A DNA stretch of 64,000 bases from Microbulbifer sp. MI-G (lineage in GTDB: Bacteria; Pseudomonadota; Gammaproteobacteria; Pseudomonadales; Cellvibrionaceae), in contig NZ_CP098023.1 in assembly GCF_030440425.1 (NCBI RefSeq), forward strand, positions 2,097,501 through 2,161,500. The letters are read 5' to 3'. The notes beneath the pieces were generated by a model. That model did no database searches. It was not told the DNA's origin and saw nothing but the letters and a program-made list of their open reading frames with translations. Shown piece by piece: positions 37,397 to 46,520 of the stretch. Each line of letters begins with the position of its first letter. Position 1 is the first letter of the stretch. The position numbers were made by a program, and so were the translations under genes.

Positions 37397-37739
37397 ACCA
37401 TTCTTCTGAATGAATACAAAGAGATAATATAACATTTACTCAATACCTCGGATGCTCCTTAAAAGCGCTTTCAGTTCCTTGTGTAAAGATGATTGCCGCC
37501 AGGGATTACGAACAAGAAGTAACCGATAGCTATTACAGAAGAGTGCATGTCTAATTTATTTTTGAGCTGAGTTTCATGGCATTATTTTATGAAAATTAAA
37601 ATAATGCCTTCTTCCTTCATCAGTATACTCATCAATGAATCTCAATCCACTTTCTAGAAACATGAAATCTTGGGTGCGGAGATCAGCTCAGGATGCACTG
37701 CTAGCAGCGTATTTAGATGTTGAAAGGCTAATCCAGAGA
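37397..37739. other. AT-rich remainder of the gap left of the decayed transposase
   Basis: About 340 bp without a supportable gene. It may include more remains of the decayed IS element (for example its orfA), but I could not align it with confidence. Confidence 0.35.
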
Positions 37740-38630
37740 TGTCTAAAGATCTCTTGGTGCCTGACTCGTTGTAAACTTTGTTAGTCGAGCAATGACTGGA
37801 ACCACGCTATTCATCGCCTTTGTGAAGTGCCTGAAGTGTATTGCAGTAGCTACTGGACAAATGACTCCGAATCAGAACAGCTGTGGCTGAAGGCACTTAT
37901 GAAATCCGCCTGTATAGCCAGAAAGAGCTCGGCGTGAATTCGGTCCATAACTAAGAGAGTGGTACAAAGTGTAACTCCTCTCAGTCGATATAGTGCAGAC
38001 CCATTGATGAAGCTAACGGGCTTGGAGCACCCCCCAAATCCTTCTCATACTGATAAAATCTAGAGTAGTCTCACGTTGACAGTTCAAATCTGCTGAACTG
38101 GAAATTCAATATCCAGAGACCGGATACAGATTGGAGCAGTGAAATTATGTATCCCTTAGCAGCCTCTCGCGTTGTTTCATTGGTGGTGGTTCTGAGCCTC
38201 ATTACGCGTCAACTTGTTGAATAGCTGTTGTCTCCGTCAGCGGAGATCGCTCTGGTAAAGAAGACACTGGCATTGGTTTATGAATTGAGAGGGAAGCCGT
38301 AAGATGTTATGTTTCTTTGAAACTGGGGAGGTCAGTGTATCAGCTCGGGGTTCCGGCGGTTACCAGGCTATTACCGAATGAAGATGGGTCTGAACCCCTA
38401 TGGGGATTAGTGGGGCAATGCACTGACTGATCGGTTCTTCAAGAGTTTGAAAACAGACAGAGTTTTTGTTAGCAAAGGGAGAGACTGATAATTACATTGT
38501 ATTGGATATTGTAGCCAGGCATAGTCTTATCAGCTTAACAGCGGTTTGCCAACGCATACGGCATCAGGGTATATCGAAATGCCCACAAAAGGGTGGCCAA
38601 AAATACTTGACCATTACAATATGAATTTTT
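37740..38630 (+). pseudogene. Decayed IS3-family transposase (OrfB-like), plus strand
   Basis: The 1.25 kb between the intact IS and the next gene has no open gene, but frame-by-frame reading shows fragments in the order of an IS3-group OrfB: HRLCEVPEVYCSSYW near 37815, LVKKTLALVYELRGKP near 38253, then GGQCISSGFRRLPGYY near 38326, and WGNALTDRFFKSLKTDR near 38411, the last matching the usual WDN-(A/S)-x-x-E/D-x-FF-x-SLK block. Several stop codons and frame changes interrupt it. It differs in sequence from the neighbouring intact IS, so it is an older, independent insertion. Boundaries are approximate. Confidence 0.65.
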
Positions 38631-38650
38631 GATGAAAAAAAGGTGAAAGC

Positions 38651-40270
38651 ATGGCTCGACGTTGGAATGGCTGGGGTGACGAAAGCTATGTAAAAGAAAT
38701 ATCTGATCACGGTCGTCGTTTAATCCACTCTGTGATTGGTGTAACCGATCCTTTGCCCAATGCTTCTCTTGATGCAGTTATGGCCAAAGTGCCAGCTTCC
38801 CGGTTACCGGATCATTATCTGATCTCAAAAGGGGCAGAAGAGCGGGTTCGTCATGCACGGGGGCAGAGCTTTCCAGACTGGCTGGCTATGCACAGTGGCG
38901 ATTATGGAGTTTTTCCAGATGGAGTTTCTTATCCTGAAAGCAGCTCTCAGGTTCGGGAGTTGCTGGACCTTGCTGTTGAGCATGATTTTGAAGTGATTCC
39001 ATATGGTGGTGGGACATCTGTCGCCGGTCATATTACTCCACAGCAAAGTGAACGGGCTATTTTGACCATTGATATGGGCAGAATGAACCAGCTATTGGAT
39101 CTTTGTGAAGAAAGTCAGGTTGCTACCTTTGGTGCAGGTACACCCGGTCCTCTGGTGGAATCCCAACTGCGGGTACGGGGTTATACCCTGGGGCATTATC
39201 CACAGTCCTGGGAGCTATCAACTGTCGGTGGTTGGATTGCATCCCGGTCTTCCGGTCAGCAGTCCCTCGGCTTTGGTCGTATAGAACAATTGTTTGCCGG
39301 AGGTCGTATGGAAACGCTACATGGCGCATTGGATATTCCCTCTATTCCTGCGTCATCCGCAGGACCGGATATTCGCGAAATAATCATGGGGACAGAAGGC
39401 CGACTGGGAATATTCACAGAAGTTCAGGTAAGAGTGACCCGTCTGCCGGAGGAAGAGAAGTTCTTTGTAGTCTTTATGCCAGACTGGAGTTCAGCCAAAA
39501 AGGCGGTGCGGGAGCTGGTTCAACAAAATATACCCATGTCTATGATGCGAGTCAGTAATGCCAAAGAATCAAAGGCGCATATCCATCTGGGTACCAAAGA
39601 GTCACAGTTTAAACTGCTGGATCGTTATCTGCGTTTTCGTGGCTTGGGGGGGGATCGCTGTATGCTGACTTTTGGTGTAACGGGGTCAAAGATTCAAAAC
39701 AAAACCTCACTGAAGCAAGTCAGAAAAATATTGAAAGGCTATGGTGGTATTGGAGGCTCTATTGCCCAGATGATGGGCAAGATCTGGGCAGATGGGCGAT
39801 TTAAATTTCCTTACCTTCGTGAAACTGCCTGGCAGGAAGGTATCGCCATCGACACTCTGGAAACTTCCACAGACTGGGAAAACGTGGATTCTGTTTTGCA
39901 GAGTATAGAAGAAAGCCTGGAAAATTCTTTAAAAAATGAAAATGAAGAAGTCATGGTGTTTACCCATCTTTCTCATATGTATTCACAAGGGTGCAGTATT
40001 TATACAACTTATTTTTTCCGCTGCGCAGGCAGTTACGAGGCAACATTAAAGCGCTGGCAAAAAATGAAAGCCTCAGCTTCAGAAATCATTGCTCACAGTC
40101 GCGCAACCATTTCTCATCAGCACGGTGTTGGTAAGGATCATGCCCCTTATCTAGAGGCGGAAAAAGGCAGGCTTGGCATGCGGATCATCCGAACTCTAAC
40201 AAAAGAGTTTGATAGTGATCGCCGCCTTAATCCGGGGACTTTACTGGTTCAGGAATCAGGGTGGAGATGA
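38651..40270 (+). CDS. Alkylglycerone-phosphate synthase-like FAD-binding oxidase
   Basis: A 539-residue FAD_binding_4 flavoprotein resembling alkyl-dihydroxyacetonephosphate synthase (AGPS), which swaps the acyl chain of acyl-DHAP for a fatty alcohol to form the ether bond. Evidence: PYGGGTSVAGH and the long block from ATFGAGTPGPL through ELSTVGGWIASRSSGQ (FAD binding), TEGRLGIFTEV, then Tyr444 in THLSHMYSQGCSIYTTYF, the equivalent of the AGPS active-site tyrosine region, and ISHQHGVGKDH (His489 and His491), the AGPS histidine motif. Related D-lactate/glycolate oxidases lack this C-terminal combination. AGGTG precedes the ATG. It starts a three-gene operon with GlpD-like and FGGY-kinase genes. 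Confidence 0.82.
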   Translation: MARRWNGWGDESYVKEISDHGRRLIHSVIGVTDPLPNASLDAVMAKVPASRLPDHYLISKGAEERVRHARGQSFPDWLAMHSGDYGVFPDGVSYPESSSQVRELLDLAVEHDFEVIPYGGGTSVAGHITPQQSERAILTIDMGRMNQLLDLCEESQVATFGAGTPGPLVESQLRVRGYTLGHYPQSWELSTVGGWIASRSSGQQSLGFGRIEQLFAGGRMETLHGALDIPSIPASSAGPDIREIIMGTEGRLGIFTEVQVRVTRLPEEEKFFVVFMPDWSSAKKAVRELVQQNIPMSMMRVSNAKESKAHIHLGTKESQFKLLDRYLRFRGLGGDRCMLTFGVTGSKIQNKTSLKQVRKILKGYGGIGGSIAQMMGKIWADGRFKFPYLRETAWQEGIAIDTLETSTDWENVDSVLQSIEESLENSLKNENEEVMVFTHLSHMYSQGCSIYTTYFFRCAGSYEATLKRWQKMKASASEIIAHSRATISHQHGVGKDHAPYLEAEKGRLGMRIIRTLTKEFDSDRRLNPGTLLVQESGWR

Positions 40271-40276
40271 TACCCA

Positions 40277-41872
40277 ATGTGGCAAAAACTTTGGCAGCCC
40301 GGTCAGCGGGAAATTCTATTCAACAAACTTGACAATGAAGCAGAACATTGGGATGTGATTATTGCCGGTGGAGGCATTACAGGGGCAGGAATTGCCAGGG
40401 AAGCCGCAAGACGGGGCCTGAAAACACTTCTGCTGGAACGTCATGATTTTGCCTGGGGTACTTCCAGCCGTTCTTCGAAAATGATTCATGGTGGGTTGAG
40501 ATACATTGCTGCCGGTGATATCAAAACCACACTCCACTCTGTACACGAACGTGAGCGCTTAATGGATGAAGCGCCTGGTCTGGTGGATAAAATGGCCTTT
40601 ATGATGTCTCATTATAGAGGCAAGATCCCAGGCCCCATGATGTTTAATATTCTGCTCAGGATATATGATTTTTTTGCTGGGCGACGCTATCGGAAATATT
40701 ATTCTCTGAAGGAGACCAAATGGGTTTGTCCTTATATCAATGAAAAAAACTTGATAGGTGGGACACAGTTCACTGATGCAATAACCGACGATGCAAGACT
40801 GGTTATGCGGGTATTGCGGGAAGCGCAGAAGGATGGCGCGGCCGTCATCAATTATATAGGTGTAAAGCACCTGCTTAAACATGATGACAGGGTAGTCGGC
40901 GTTGAAGTGGAAGATGCCCTTACCGGTCAACGTCGTGCACTTAAAGCCAAAGTGGTGATTAACGCTACCGGTGTCTGGGTAGACGAACTACGCGGTGAGA
41001 TAGCAAGGGAAAAAAAAATTCGACCTGCCCGAGGGAGTCACATCGTGGTGCCATTCTGGCGGCTCCCTGTGGCACAGTCATTGACTACATTTCACCCAAA
41101 TGACGGCAGACCAATATTTATCTACCCATGGGAAGGCAGGACAGTCATTGGCACAACAGACCTTGATGAGAAAACTGTTGAGAATGTTGAAGCGAGTATG
41201 ACCCGTGAAGAAATGGATTATTTGATTGCCGTGACTCGTTATCAATTTCCTTTAGCACAACTGGAAGAGAGAGACATTCTGTCATCCTGGGCAGGTGTAA
41301 GGCCACTTATTGCTTCTGGTGCCCTGAATCCTTCTAAAGAAAAGCGCAATCACAGCGTATGGGATGATAATGGCCTGGTATCGGTCAGTGGTGGTAAGTT
41401 GACCACCTTTAGGTTGATTGCTCTTGATGTATTGTCCACTGCCAGAAAATATTTGTGTGAATATGAGAGCAGGACAAATTCAAAAGCGATATTTTCCCGG
41501 TTTACTCCAGAAAACGGATTGTTTTCGGGGCTGCCCTCTTATCTGAAAAAGCGTCTTTGCGGTTATTATGGTAAAGACTCAGAGTCATTGGTGTCTGGCG
41601 CGAAATGCTCTGAACTTAATCTGATACCGGGAACTCATTCAACCTGGGCAGAATTACGCTGGGTCGCAGCCAACGAAGCCGTAGTGCATCTTGATGATTT
41701 ACTGCTTCGTAGAACTCGACTGGGTTTGCTGTTGGCAAAAGGTGGTATGATCTATGAGGATAAGATATATACTGTTTGTCATGAAGCTCTTGGCTGGACG
41801 GAGAAAAAATGGACTATAGAAAAAGTCCGTTATCAAAAGATCTGGAAACAACATTACAGTATCCCAGCCTAA
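40277..41872 (+). CDS. GlpD-like glycerol-3-phosphate dehydrogenase / oxidase
   Basis: A 531-residue FAD-dependent DAO-family protein. The Rossmann motif IAGGGITGAGIAREAARRG covers residues 29-47, followed by TSSRSSKMIHGGLRYI, the GlpD signature, INATGVWVDEL, GTTDLDE and the C-terminal SVSGGKLTTFRLIA. GlpD oxidises glycerol-3-phosphate to DHAP at the membrane and passes electrons to quinone. It starts six bases after the AGPS-like stop, so the two are co-translated. DHAP is the precursor of acyl-DHAP, the AGPS substrate, so the gene pair makes metabolic sense. Substrate could also be another polyol phosphate. Confidence 0.85.
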   Translation: MWQKLWQPGQREILFNKLDNEAEHWDVIIAGGGITGAGIAREAARRGLKTLLLERHDFAWGTSSRSSKMIHGGLRYIAAGDIKTTLHSVHERERLMDEAPGLVDKMAFMMSHYRGKIPGPMMFNILLRIYDFFAGRRYRKYYSLKETKWVCPYINEKNLIGGTQFTDAITDDARLVMRVLREAQKDGAAVINYIGVKHLLKHDDRVVGVEVEDALTGQRRALKAKVVINATGVWVDELRGEIAREKKIRPARGSHIVVPFWRLPVAQSLTTFHPNDGRPIFIYPWEGRTVIGTTDLDEKTVENVEASMTREEMDYLIAVTRYQFPLAQLEERDILSSWAGVRPLIASGALNPSKEKRNHSVWDDNGLVSVSGGKLTTFRLIALDVLSTARKYLCEYESRTNSKAIFSRFTPENGLFSGLPSYLKKRLCGYYGKDSESLVSGAKCSELNLIPGTHSTWAELRWVAANEAVVHLDDLLLRRTRLGLLLAKGGMIYEDKIYTVCHEALGWTEKKWTIEKVRYQKIWKQHYSIPA

Positions 41873-41913
41873 ACAAGAAAGATAATGGTAAGTCCGGAAT
41901 CAGAGAATAGATT

Positions 41914-43470
41914 GTGAAATTTTCACAGTATTTTTTAGCCATTGATAATGGAACCCAGAGTGTACGTGTGCTGGTTTTTGATAATCAGGGCAATGAAGTC
42001 GCTAAAAGTAAAGTACAATTGGATGCTTATATTTCTGAGCATCCCGGCTGGGCTGAGCAGGACCCACAGTATTACTGGGATTCTCTGAGAAAAGCTTTTG
42101 ACGGGTTGTGGGCTACAGGCAAAGTAAGACCTGAGGAGGTTCGTGGTGTGTCACTGACAACCCAGCGATACACTATGATTAATCTAGATGAAAAAAAGAA
42201 GCCACTGCGGCCTGCCATAGTCTGGATGGATCAGAGAAAAGCAGTAGCACAGGAATCTCTTGGTGGAATCATTGGTTTTGGTATCAAATTGCTGGGGCTC
42301 AGTAATCTGATTGATGATCTGCGATCCAAATCACGGTGCAATTGGATTGCGCAGAATGAACCGGAAATATGGAGAAAAACTCGGTATTATGTCAGCCTGT
42401 CAGCCTATCTAACCTACAAGCTAATTGGTGAATTAAAAGATGCTACCGGATCGACTATGGGGTATCTGCCCTATGACTACAAACGACAACGCTGGGCTAA
42501 AAAATCTGATTTAAAATGGAAGCTGCTCTCCTGTACACGAAATATGATGCCTGAACTGGTTAAAACCGGAGAGTTACTTGGACATATTTCGCAAGAAGCT
42601 TCTAAAATGACTGGTCTTCCAGCTGGACTGCCAATGATTGCAGCAGCTTCTGATAAAGCCTGTGAAGTACTTGGAGCAGGGGGTTCAGAGCCTCATATTG
42701 GTTGTCTCAGTTATGGTACAACGGCAACTATTAATACAACCACATCAAAATATATTGAGATTCTTCCATTTATTCCCCCCTACACTGCAGCAATTCCTGG
42801 CTTTTATAACACAGAGATGATGGTCTATCGTGGATTCTGGATGGTGAACTGGTTTAAGAATGAGTTTGCCCATTACGAGCAGCGCAAGGCAAAAGAACTG
42901 GGGTTAGAAGCGGAACAGCTTTTTGACGATCTCTTAAACAAGGTACCGGCGGGATCTATGGGTTTGATGATGCAGCCTTACTGGTCTCCGGGTGTTCGGC
43001 AACCAGGACCCGAGGGAAAAGGGGCCTTGATTGGTTTTGGTGATGTCCATAAACGAGCGCATGTATACCGTGCAATTCTGGAAGGTCTGGCTTATGAACT
43101 ACGGCAGGGAAAAGAGCGAATAGAGAAACGTAGCCGCGTTCCAATTACACGCCTGAGGGTATCCGGCGGTGGCTCACAAAGCGATGCTGCCATGCAGATA
43201 ACCGCAGATATTTTTGGTCTTACTGCAGAGCGTCCACATACCTATGAAGCCTCTGGACTTGGGGCTGCGATTAACTGTGCGGTGGGGCTGGGAGAATACC
43301 TGAATTTTCCAATGGCCATTCAAAATATGACGCGAAAAGGGGATGTATTTGAACCGCACTATCCAACGGTGCAACTCTATGATCGACTGTATAAAGAAGT
43401 GTATCTAAAAATGTATAAACGACTGAAGCCGCTATATCAATCTATTCGTGAGATAACCGGATATCCATAA
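41914..43470 (+). CDS. FGGY-family carbohydrate kinase
   Basis: A 518-residue sugar/polyol kinase with the ASKHA fold: DNGTQSVRVLVFDNQG (phosphate 1), SLTTQRYTM, AIVWMDQR, DKACEVLGAGG, SYGTTATINTT and the C-terminal VSGGGSQSDAAMQITADIFG. Substrate is not readable; it is not an obvious GlpK by motif, and xylulose-kinase-like relatives exist. The start is GTG at 41914, 41 bases after the GlpD-like gene. Its place after the GlpD-like and AGPS-like genes suggests phosphorylation of glycerol or a related polyol to supply that dehydrogenase. Confidence 0.85.
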   Translation: MKFSQYFLAIDNGTQSVRVLVFDNQGNEVAKSKVQLDAYISEHPGWAEQDPQYYWDSLRKAFDGLWATGKVRPEEVRGVSLTTQRYTMINLDEKKKPLRPAIVWMDQRKAVAQESLGGIIGFGIKLLGLSNLIDDLRSKSRCNWIAQNEPEIWRKTRYYVSLSAYLTYKLIGELKDATGSTMGYLPYDYKRQRWAKKSDLKWKLLSCTRNMMPELVKTGELLGHISQEASKMTGLPAGLPMIAAASDKACEVLGAGGSEPHIGCLSYGTTATINTTTSKYIEILPFIPPYTAAIPGFYNTEMMVYRGFWMVNWFKNEFAHYEQRKAKELGLEAEQLFDDLLNKVPAGSMGLMMQPYWSPGVRQPGPEGKGALIGFGDVHKRAHVYRAILEGLAYELRQGKERIEKRSRVPITRLRVSGGGSQSDAAMQITADIFGLTAERPHTYEASGLGAAINCAVGLGEYLNFPMAIQNMTRKGDVFEPHYPTVQLYDRLYKEVYLKMYKRLKPLYQSIREITGYP

Positions 43471-43619
43471 CCATCTGTTAGGCTTGAGCGCTGTGTTATC
43501 TGCTATTCAGCTTCACGGATTAAGATCGAATCTTGGCTATACCTGGGCTGGGATTCAACTTTCGCTGAAAAATCTGAAGCAGATGCTTGCAAGGCTAGTG
43601 GGTTAGCGGTGCAATTGGT

Positions 43620-43711
43620 ACTTTCCTGTATTTTTGGCAGGTATCCAGGTCGCCTCACCCTTGACTAGTTTCCTCGAGGAGGTTAACTTCCGACAAGCCT
43701 GGGGTGATTCA
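43620..43711 (-). mobile_element. Solo right end of an IS3-family element related to the intact one
   Basis: Bases 43642-43711 align without gaps to 37324-37393, the right end of the intact IS: both run from TATCCAGGTCG (start of orfA, antisense) to GGGGTGATTCA at the tip. The match continues weakly to about 43620. The left part of the element and nearly all of orfA are missing. It is diverged from the intact copy, so it is a different, older relative rather than a recent duplicate. It marks the right edge of the AT-rich segment. Confidence 0.8.
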
Positions 43712-43885
43712 AAAAAGCATAAGTTCTGCCCCTGAACCAGGGCCTCTTTGAATGTAAGAGCGAGCAAATCAGGAGAGAAACTCGCCGGACAATCTACCAC
43801 CAGCGGTAAAGCGACCATACTTACCGGCATTCTTTTGATCGAAATTTTCACAGACAAGCTGGCAACGGCTGCTGTTGTCTTCAGC

Positions 43886-43911
43886 CCCCCTCTACGCCCT
43901 CCCAGAGGGGG
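43886..43911. repeat. GC-rich inverted repeat upstream of the CGTase-like gene
   Basis: CCCCCTCT (43886-43893) pairs with AGAGGGGG (43904-43911) around a 10-base loop. It resembles the extragenic palindromes common in gammaproteobacteria; only this one copy was noticed in the window. Confidence 0.35.
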
Positions 43912-44069
43912 AGGGATGCACCTGTGATTTTGATAAAATCCATTAAGCTCGTACCCCACTACCGGTAGAGTTTCTTGCCCATCCATAAAAGGGGAAGCTG
44001 CGGGCTCGGTGACTAGGGAATGCAATTTTTTCTCTACTCTGTTCACTCACCCACAAGAGATGAGAATCA

Positions 44070-46352
44070 ATGAATAAAAAAATCACGCTGGGACATTTTG
44101 TCATATCCAAAGTACTGGCCATTGGCATCGGGTTGTATGCACTTGCACCACTGGAATCGAATGCCGCAACCTCTTCGGGCACACTGTCTCCGGTCACGCC
44201 AAAGGACGTCGTTTACCAGATTATTACCGACCGTTTTGTGGATGGGGATACCTCCAATAATATTCCCGCCGGGTCAAGCGCCAGCCTATTCGATGACCCG
44301 GACCAGGACGGGCTCGGCAATGGAGACGACCTGAAGCTATACCAGGGTGGAGACTGGCAGGGTATTGTCGATAAAATCTCCTACCTGAAGGACATGGGTA
44401 TTACTGCAGTGTGGATTTCCGCTCCCTATGCGAACCGTGATACGCCAATTTACGACTACAAGGAGAGCGGTGGCTACGATCTCTGGACAAGCTTTCACGG
44501 CTATCATGTACGCAACTATTTCGCCACCAACAAGCACTTTGGTCTCATGCAGGAGTTTGAGGCGTTGAGGGACGCGCTGCATGCCAACGGCATAAAACTC
44601 ATTATCGACTTCGTATCGAACCATACGAGTCGCGGCAGAAACCCGACGTCTGAAAACGCTCCAGAGGACGGAAAACTTTACGAGCCTGACAAGGACAGCA
44701 ACGGCAATTATGTGTTCGACTCGAATGGTAATCCCGTCGACCACAACTCAGACGGCTACTTCGAAAACCTGCTCGCCGATCCCAACTATGATACTAACTA
44801 CTGGTTTCACAATCTCGGTGACCGCGGTTCCGATGACACTCAATTCGGATTTCGATTCAGGGACCTGGGCTCACTGTCCGATTTCTCCACTGAGAATGCA
44901 GCCGTTGTAGCGCATCTCGAGAAGGCGGCAAAGTTCTGGAAGTCCAAGGGTGTGGATGGTTTCCGCCATGACGCTACACTGCACATGAGTCCTTCGTTTG
45001 CCAAAGGGTTCAAGGACGCCATCGATTCCGCCAATGGCGGCCCAGTGACCCATTTTGGAGAGTTTTTCATCGGCCGCCCAGACCCCAAGTACGATGAGTA
45101 CCAGTCTTTTCCAGATCGAACCGGTATCAATAATCTCGACTTCGAGTACTTCCGCGCATCTACCAACGCCTTCGGTAACTTCACCGAGACGATGAGCGCG
45201 TTTGGCCAGATGATGACTGCCACCAGCGCCGATTACGAGTATGAGAGCCAGGCGGTCACCTTCCTCGACAACCACGACGTCACCCGCTTCCGCTACATTC
45301 AGCCGAATAACAAACCCTATCATGCGGCCCTGGCCACGCTACTCACCGCGCGCGGTACGCCGAACATTTACTACGGAACCGAGCAGTACCTGACCTCCGC
45401 CGACGCCAGCGATATTTCCGGTCGGGTTTTCATGGAAAGAGAAGTCCCTTTCGATCAGGCGACAACGGCCTACAAGACAATCCAGTTGCTCTCTGCCCTG
45501 CGCCAGCAGAATGAGGCCATCGCCTTTGGCGAAACCGCCATACTTTACAGCACTCATGATGTGCTGGTATTCAAGCGGCAATTTTATAATAAACAGGTGG
45601 TGGTCGCGGTCAACCGCCAGCCGGACCAGTCGTTTTCTGTCCCGGCCATCAACACGACCCTGCCGGCAGGAAATTACAGCGATGTGCTGAGCGGTCTGCT
45701 GTTCGGGGACACGGTGACGGTTGGCAGCGGGCAGATAGCACCCTTCACACTGGAGGGAGGTGAAGTCAGTGTCTGGTCTTACAATCCGGACTTGGGCACC
45801 GATATTCCCCGTCTGGGCAATGTGGTGTCCACCATGGGGCGCGCCGGGAATACCATTTACCTTTATGGCACGGGTCTCGGTGGGGCCGTCACGGTCAAAT
45901 TCGGCAGCACCGCTGCGGCCATTATCGCCAATAGCAATACTATGATCAAAGCCGTTGTGCCCAGCGTGAGTGCGGGTGTTAGGCAGATTACGGTCACAAA
46001 AGGCGGCAATGTCAGCAACCCGTATCGCTATGAAGTGCTGTCGGACGACCAGAATCAGATTATCTTCAAAGTCAACACCAGCACCAGCTTTGGACAGAAT
46101 GTCTACATCGTTGGCGACATTCCAGAACTTGGCAACTGGGATACGTCCAAGGCGGTTGGCCCCTTCCACAACCCGAACTATCCTGAGTGGTTTCTACCGG
46201 TCTCCCTGCCGAAGCTCACCACGGTGCAGTATAAGTTCATCAAAAAGGATGACAGCGGTAACCTAATCTGGGAGGGGGGCAGTAACCGCTCGATTACCTC
46301 ATCCTCCTCCGCAACCGGAACCTTGGAGACGAGTGTATTAACCTGGCAGTGA
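44070..46352 (+). CDS. Secreted GH13 enzyme with CGTase-like domain architecture
   Basis: A 760-residue exported glucanotransferase or alpha-amylase. After a signal peptide (residues 1-31) comes the GH13 barrel with DVVYQIITDRFVDGD, DFVSNHTS, nucleophile Asp301 in GFRHDAT, acid/base Glu331 in HFGEFF, and Asp403 in LDNHDVTRF. It continues with a beta domain C, an IPT/TIG-like domain D (IPRLGNVVSTMGRAGNTIYL) and a starch-binding CBM20 domain E (NVYIVGDIPELGNWD). This A-to-E layout is that of cyclodextrin glucanotransferases, although some maltogenic amylases share it. A second GH13 gene follows in the same direction 170 bp later. Confidence 0.88.
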   Translation: MNKKITLGHFVISKVLAIGIGLYALAPLESNAATSSGTLSPVTPKDVVYQIITDRFVDGDTSNNIPAGSSASLFDDPDQDGLGNGDDLKLYQGGDWQGIVDKISYLKDMGITAVWISAPYANRDTPIYDYKESGGYDLWTSFHGYHVRNYFATNKHFGLMQEFEALRDALHANGIKLIIDFVSNHTSRGRNPTSENAPEDGKLYEPDKDSNGNYVFDSNGNPVDHNSDGYFENLLADPNYDTNYWFHNLGDRGSDDTQFGFRFRDLGSLSDFSTENAAVVAHLEKAAKFWKSKGVDGFRHDATLHMSPSFAKGFKDAIDSANGGPVTHFGEFFIGRPDPKYDEYQSFPDRTGINNLDFEYFRASTNAFGNFTETMSAFGQMMTATSADYEYESQAVTFLDNHDVTRFRYIQPNNKPYHAALATLLTARGTPNIYYGTEQYLTSADASDISGRVFMEREVPFDQATTAYKTIQLLSALRQQNEAIAFGETAILYSTHDVLVFKRQFYNKQVVVAVNRQPDQSFSVPAINTTLPAGNYSDVLSGLLFGDTVTVGSGQIAPFTLEGGEVSVWSYNPDLGTDIPRLGNVVSTMGRAGNTIYLYGTGLGGAVTVKFGSTAAAIIANSNTMIKAVVPSVSAGVRQITVTKGGNVSNPYRYEVLSDDQNQIIFKVNTSTSFGQNVYIVGDIPELGNWDTSKAVGPFHNPNYPEWFLPVSLPKLTTVQYKFIKKDDSGNLIWEGGSNRSITSSSSATGTLETSVLTWQ

Positions 46353-46434
46353 TGCCCGGTCTCGAAGGCTGCAACGGGACTATATGGCGGCCTAGGGATC
46401 GAAGAAGGGTGTTCCAAGGCCGCTTACAGTGGTC

Positions 46435-46460
46435 ACGGGACATCCTTCGTCCCGTTATTG
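46435..46460 (+). terminator. Stem-loop between the two GH13 genes
   Basis: ACGGGAC (46435-46441) pairs with GTCCCGT (46449-46455), 7-base loop, followed by TATTGG. Just downstream, TAATCGATTGCA (around 46462) is a partial palindrome that could be a LacI-type operator half, which I cannot confirm. Confidence 0.35.
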
Positions 46461-46520
46461 GTAATCGATTGCACCCTCACTATTTGATAAATTGACGAAG
46501 TGAATCAAGCAGTATTTTTT

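Larger units (their letters stand above)
32243..43711. other. AT-rich accessory segment (candidate genomic island)
   Basis: From about 32.2 kb to 43.7 kb the DNA is visibly richer in A and T than the core genes and the catabolic cluster, with codon choices such as AAA, ATT and GAT dominating (for example in the adenylation gene). The segment contains one intact and two decayed IS3-family elements, and its right edge is an IS end. This suggests horizontal gain, but no integrase or direct repeats at its ends were found, and the IS element itself is GC-richer than its surroundings. Confidence 0.5.
43471..44069. other. Non-coding gap with insertion-sequence remnant
   Basis: About 600 bp between the kinase and the GH13 gene. 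It contains a solo IS end (listed separately) and a GC-rich hairpin at 43886-43911. The minus-strand open frame across it (43603-44046) begins inside the IS remnant and has no coherent protein character. Confidence 0.5.

Noticed and set aside
43603..44046. 147-residue minus-strand open frame upstream of the CGTase-like gene
   Set aside because: Part of it is the IS3 remnant and the rest crosses a hairpin; no known family and no ribosome site.
45339..46169. 276-residue minus-strand open frame opposite the CGTase-like gene
   Set aside because: Shadow of the real gene in GC-rich DNA; no motif or start signal.
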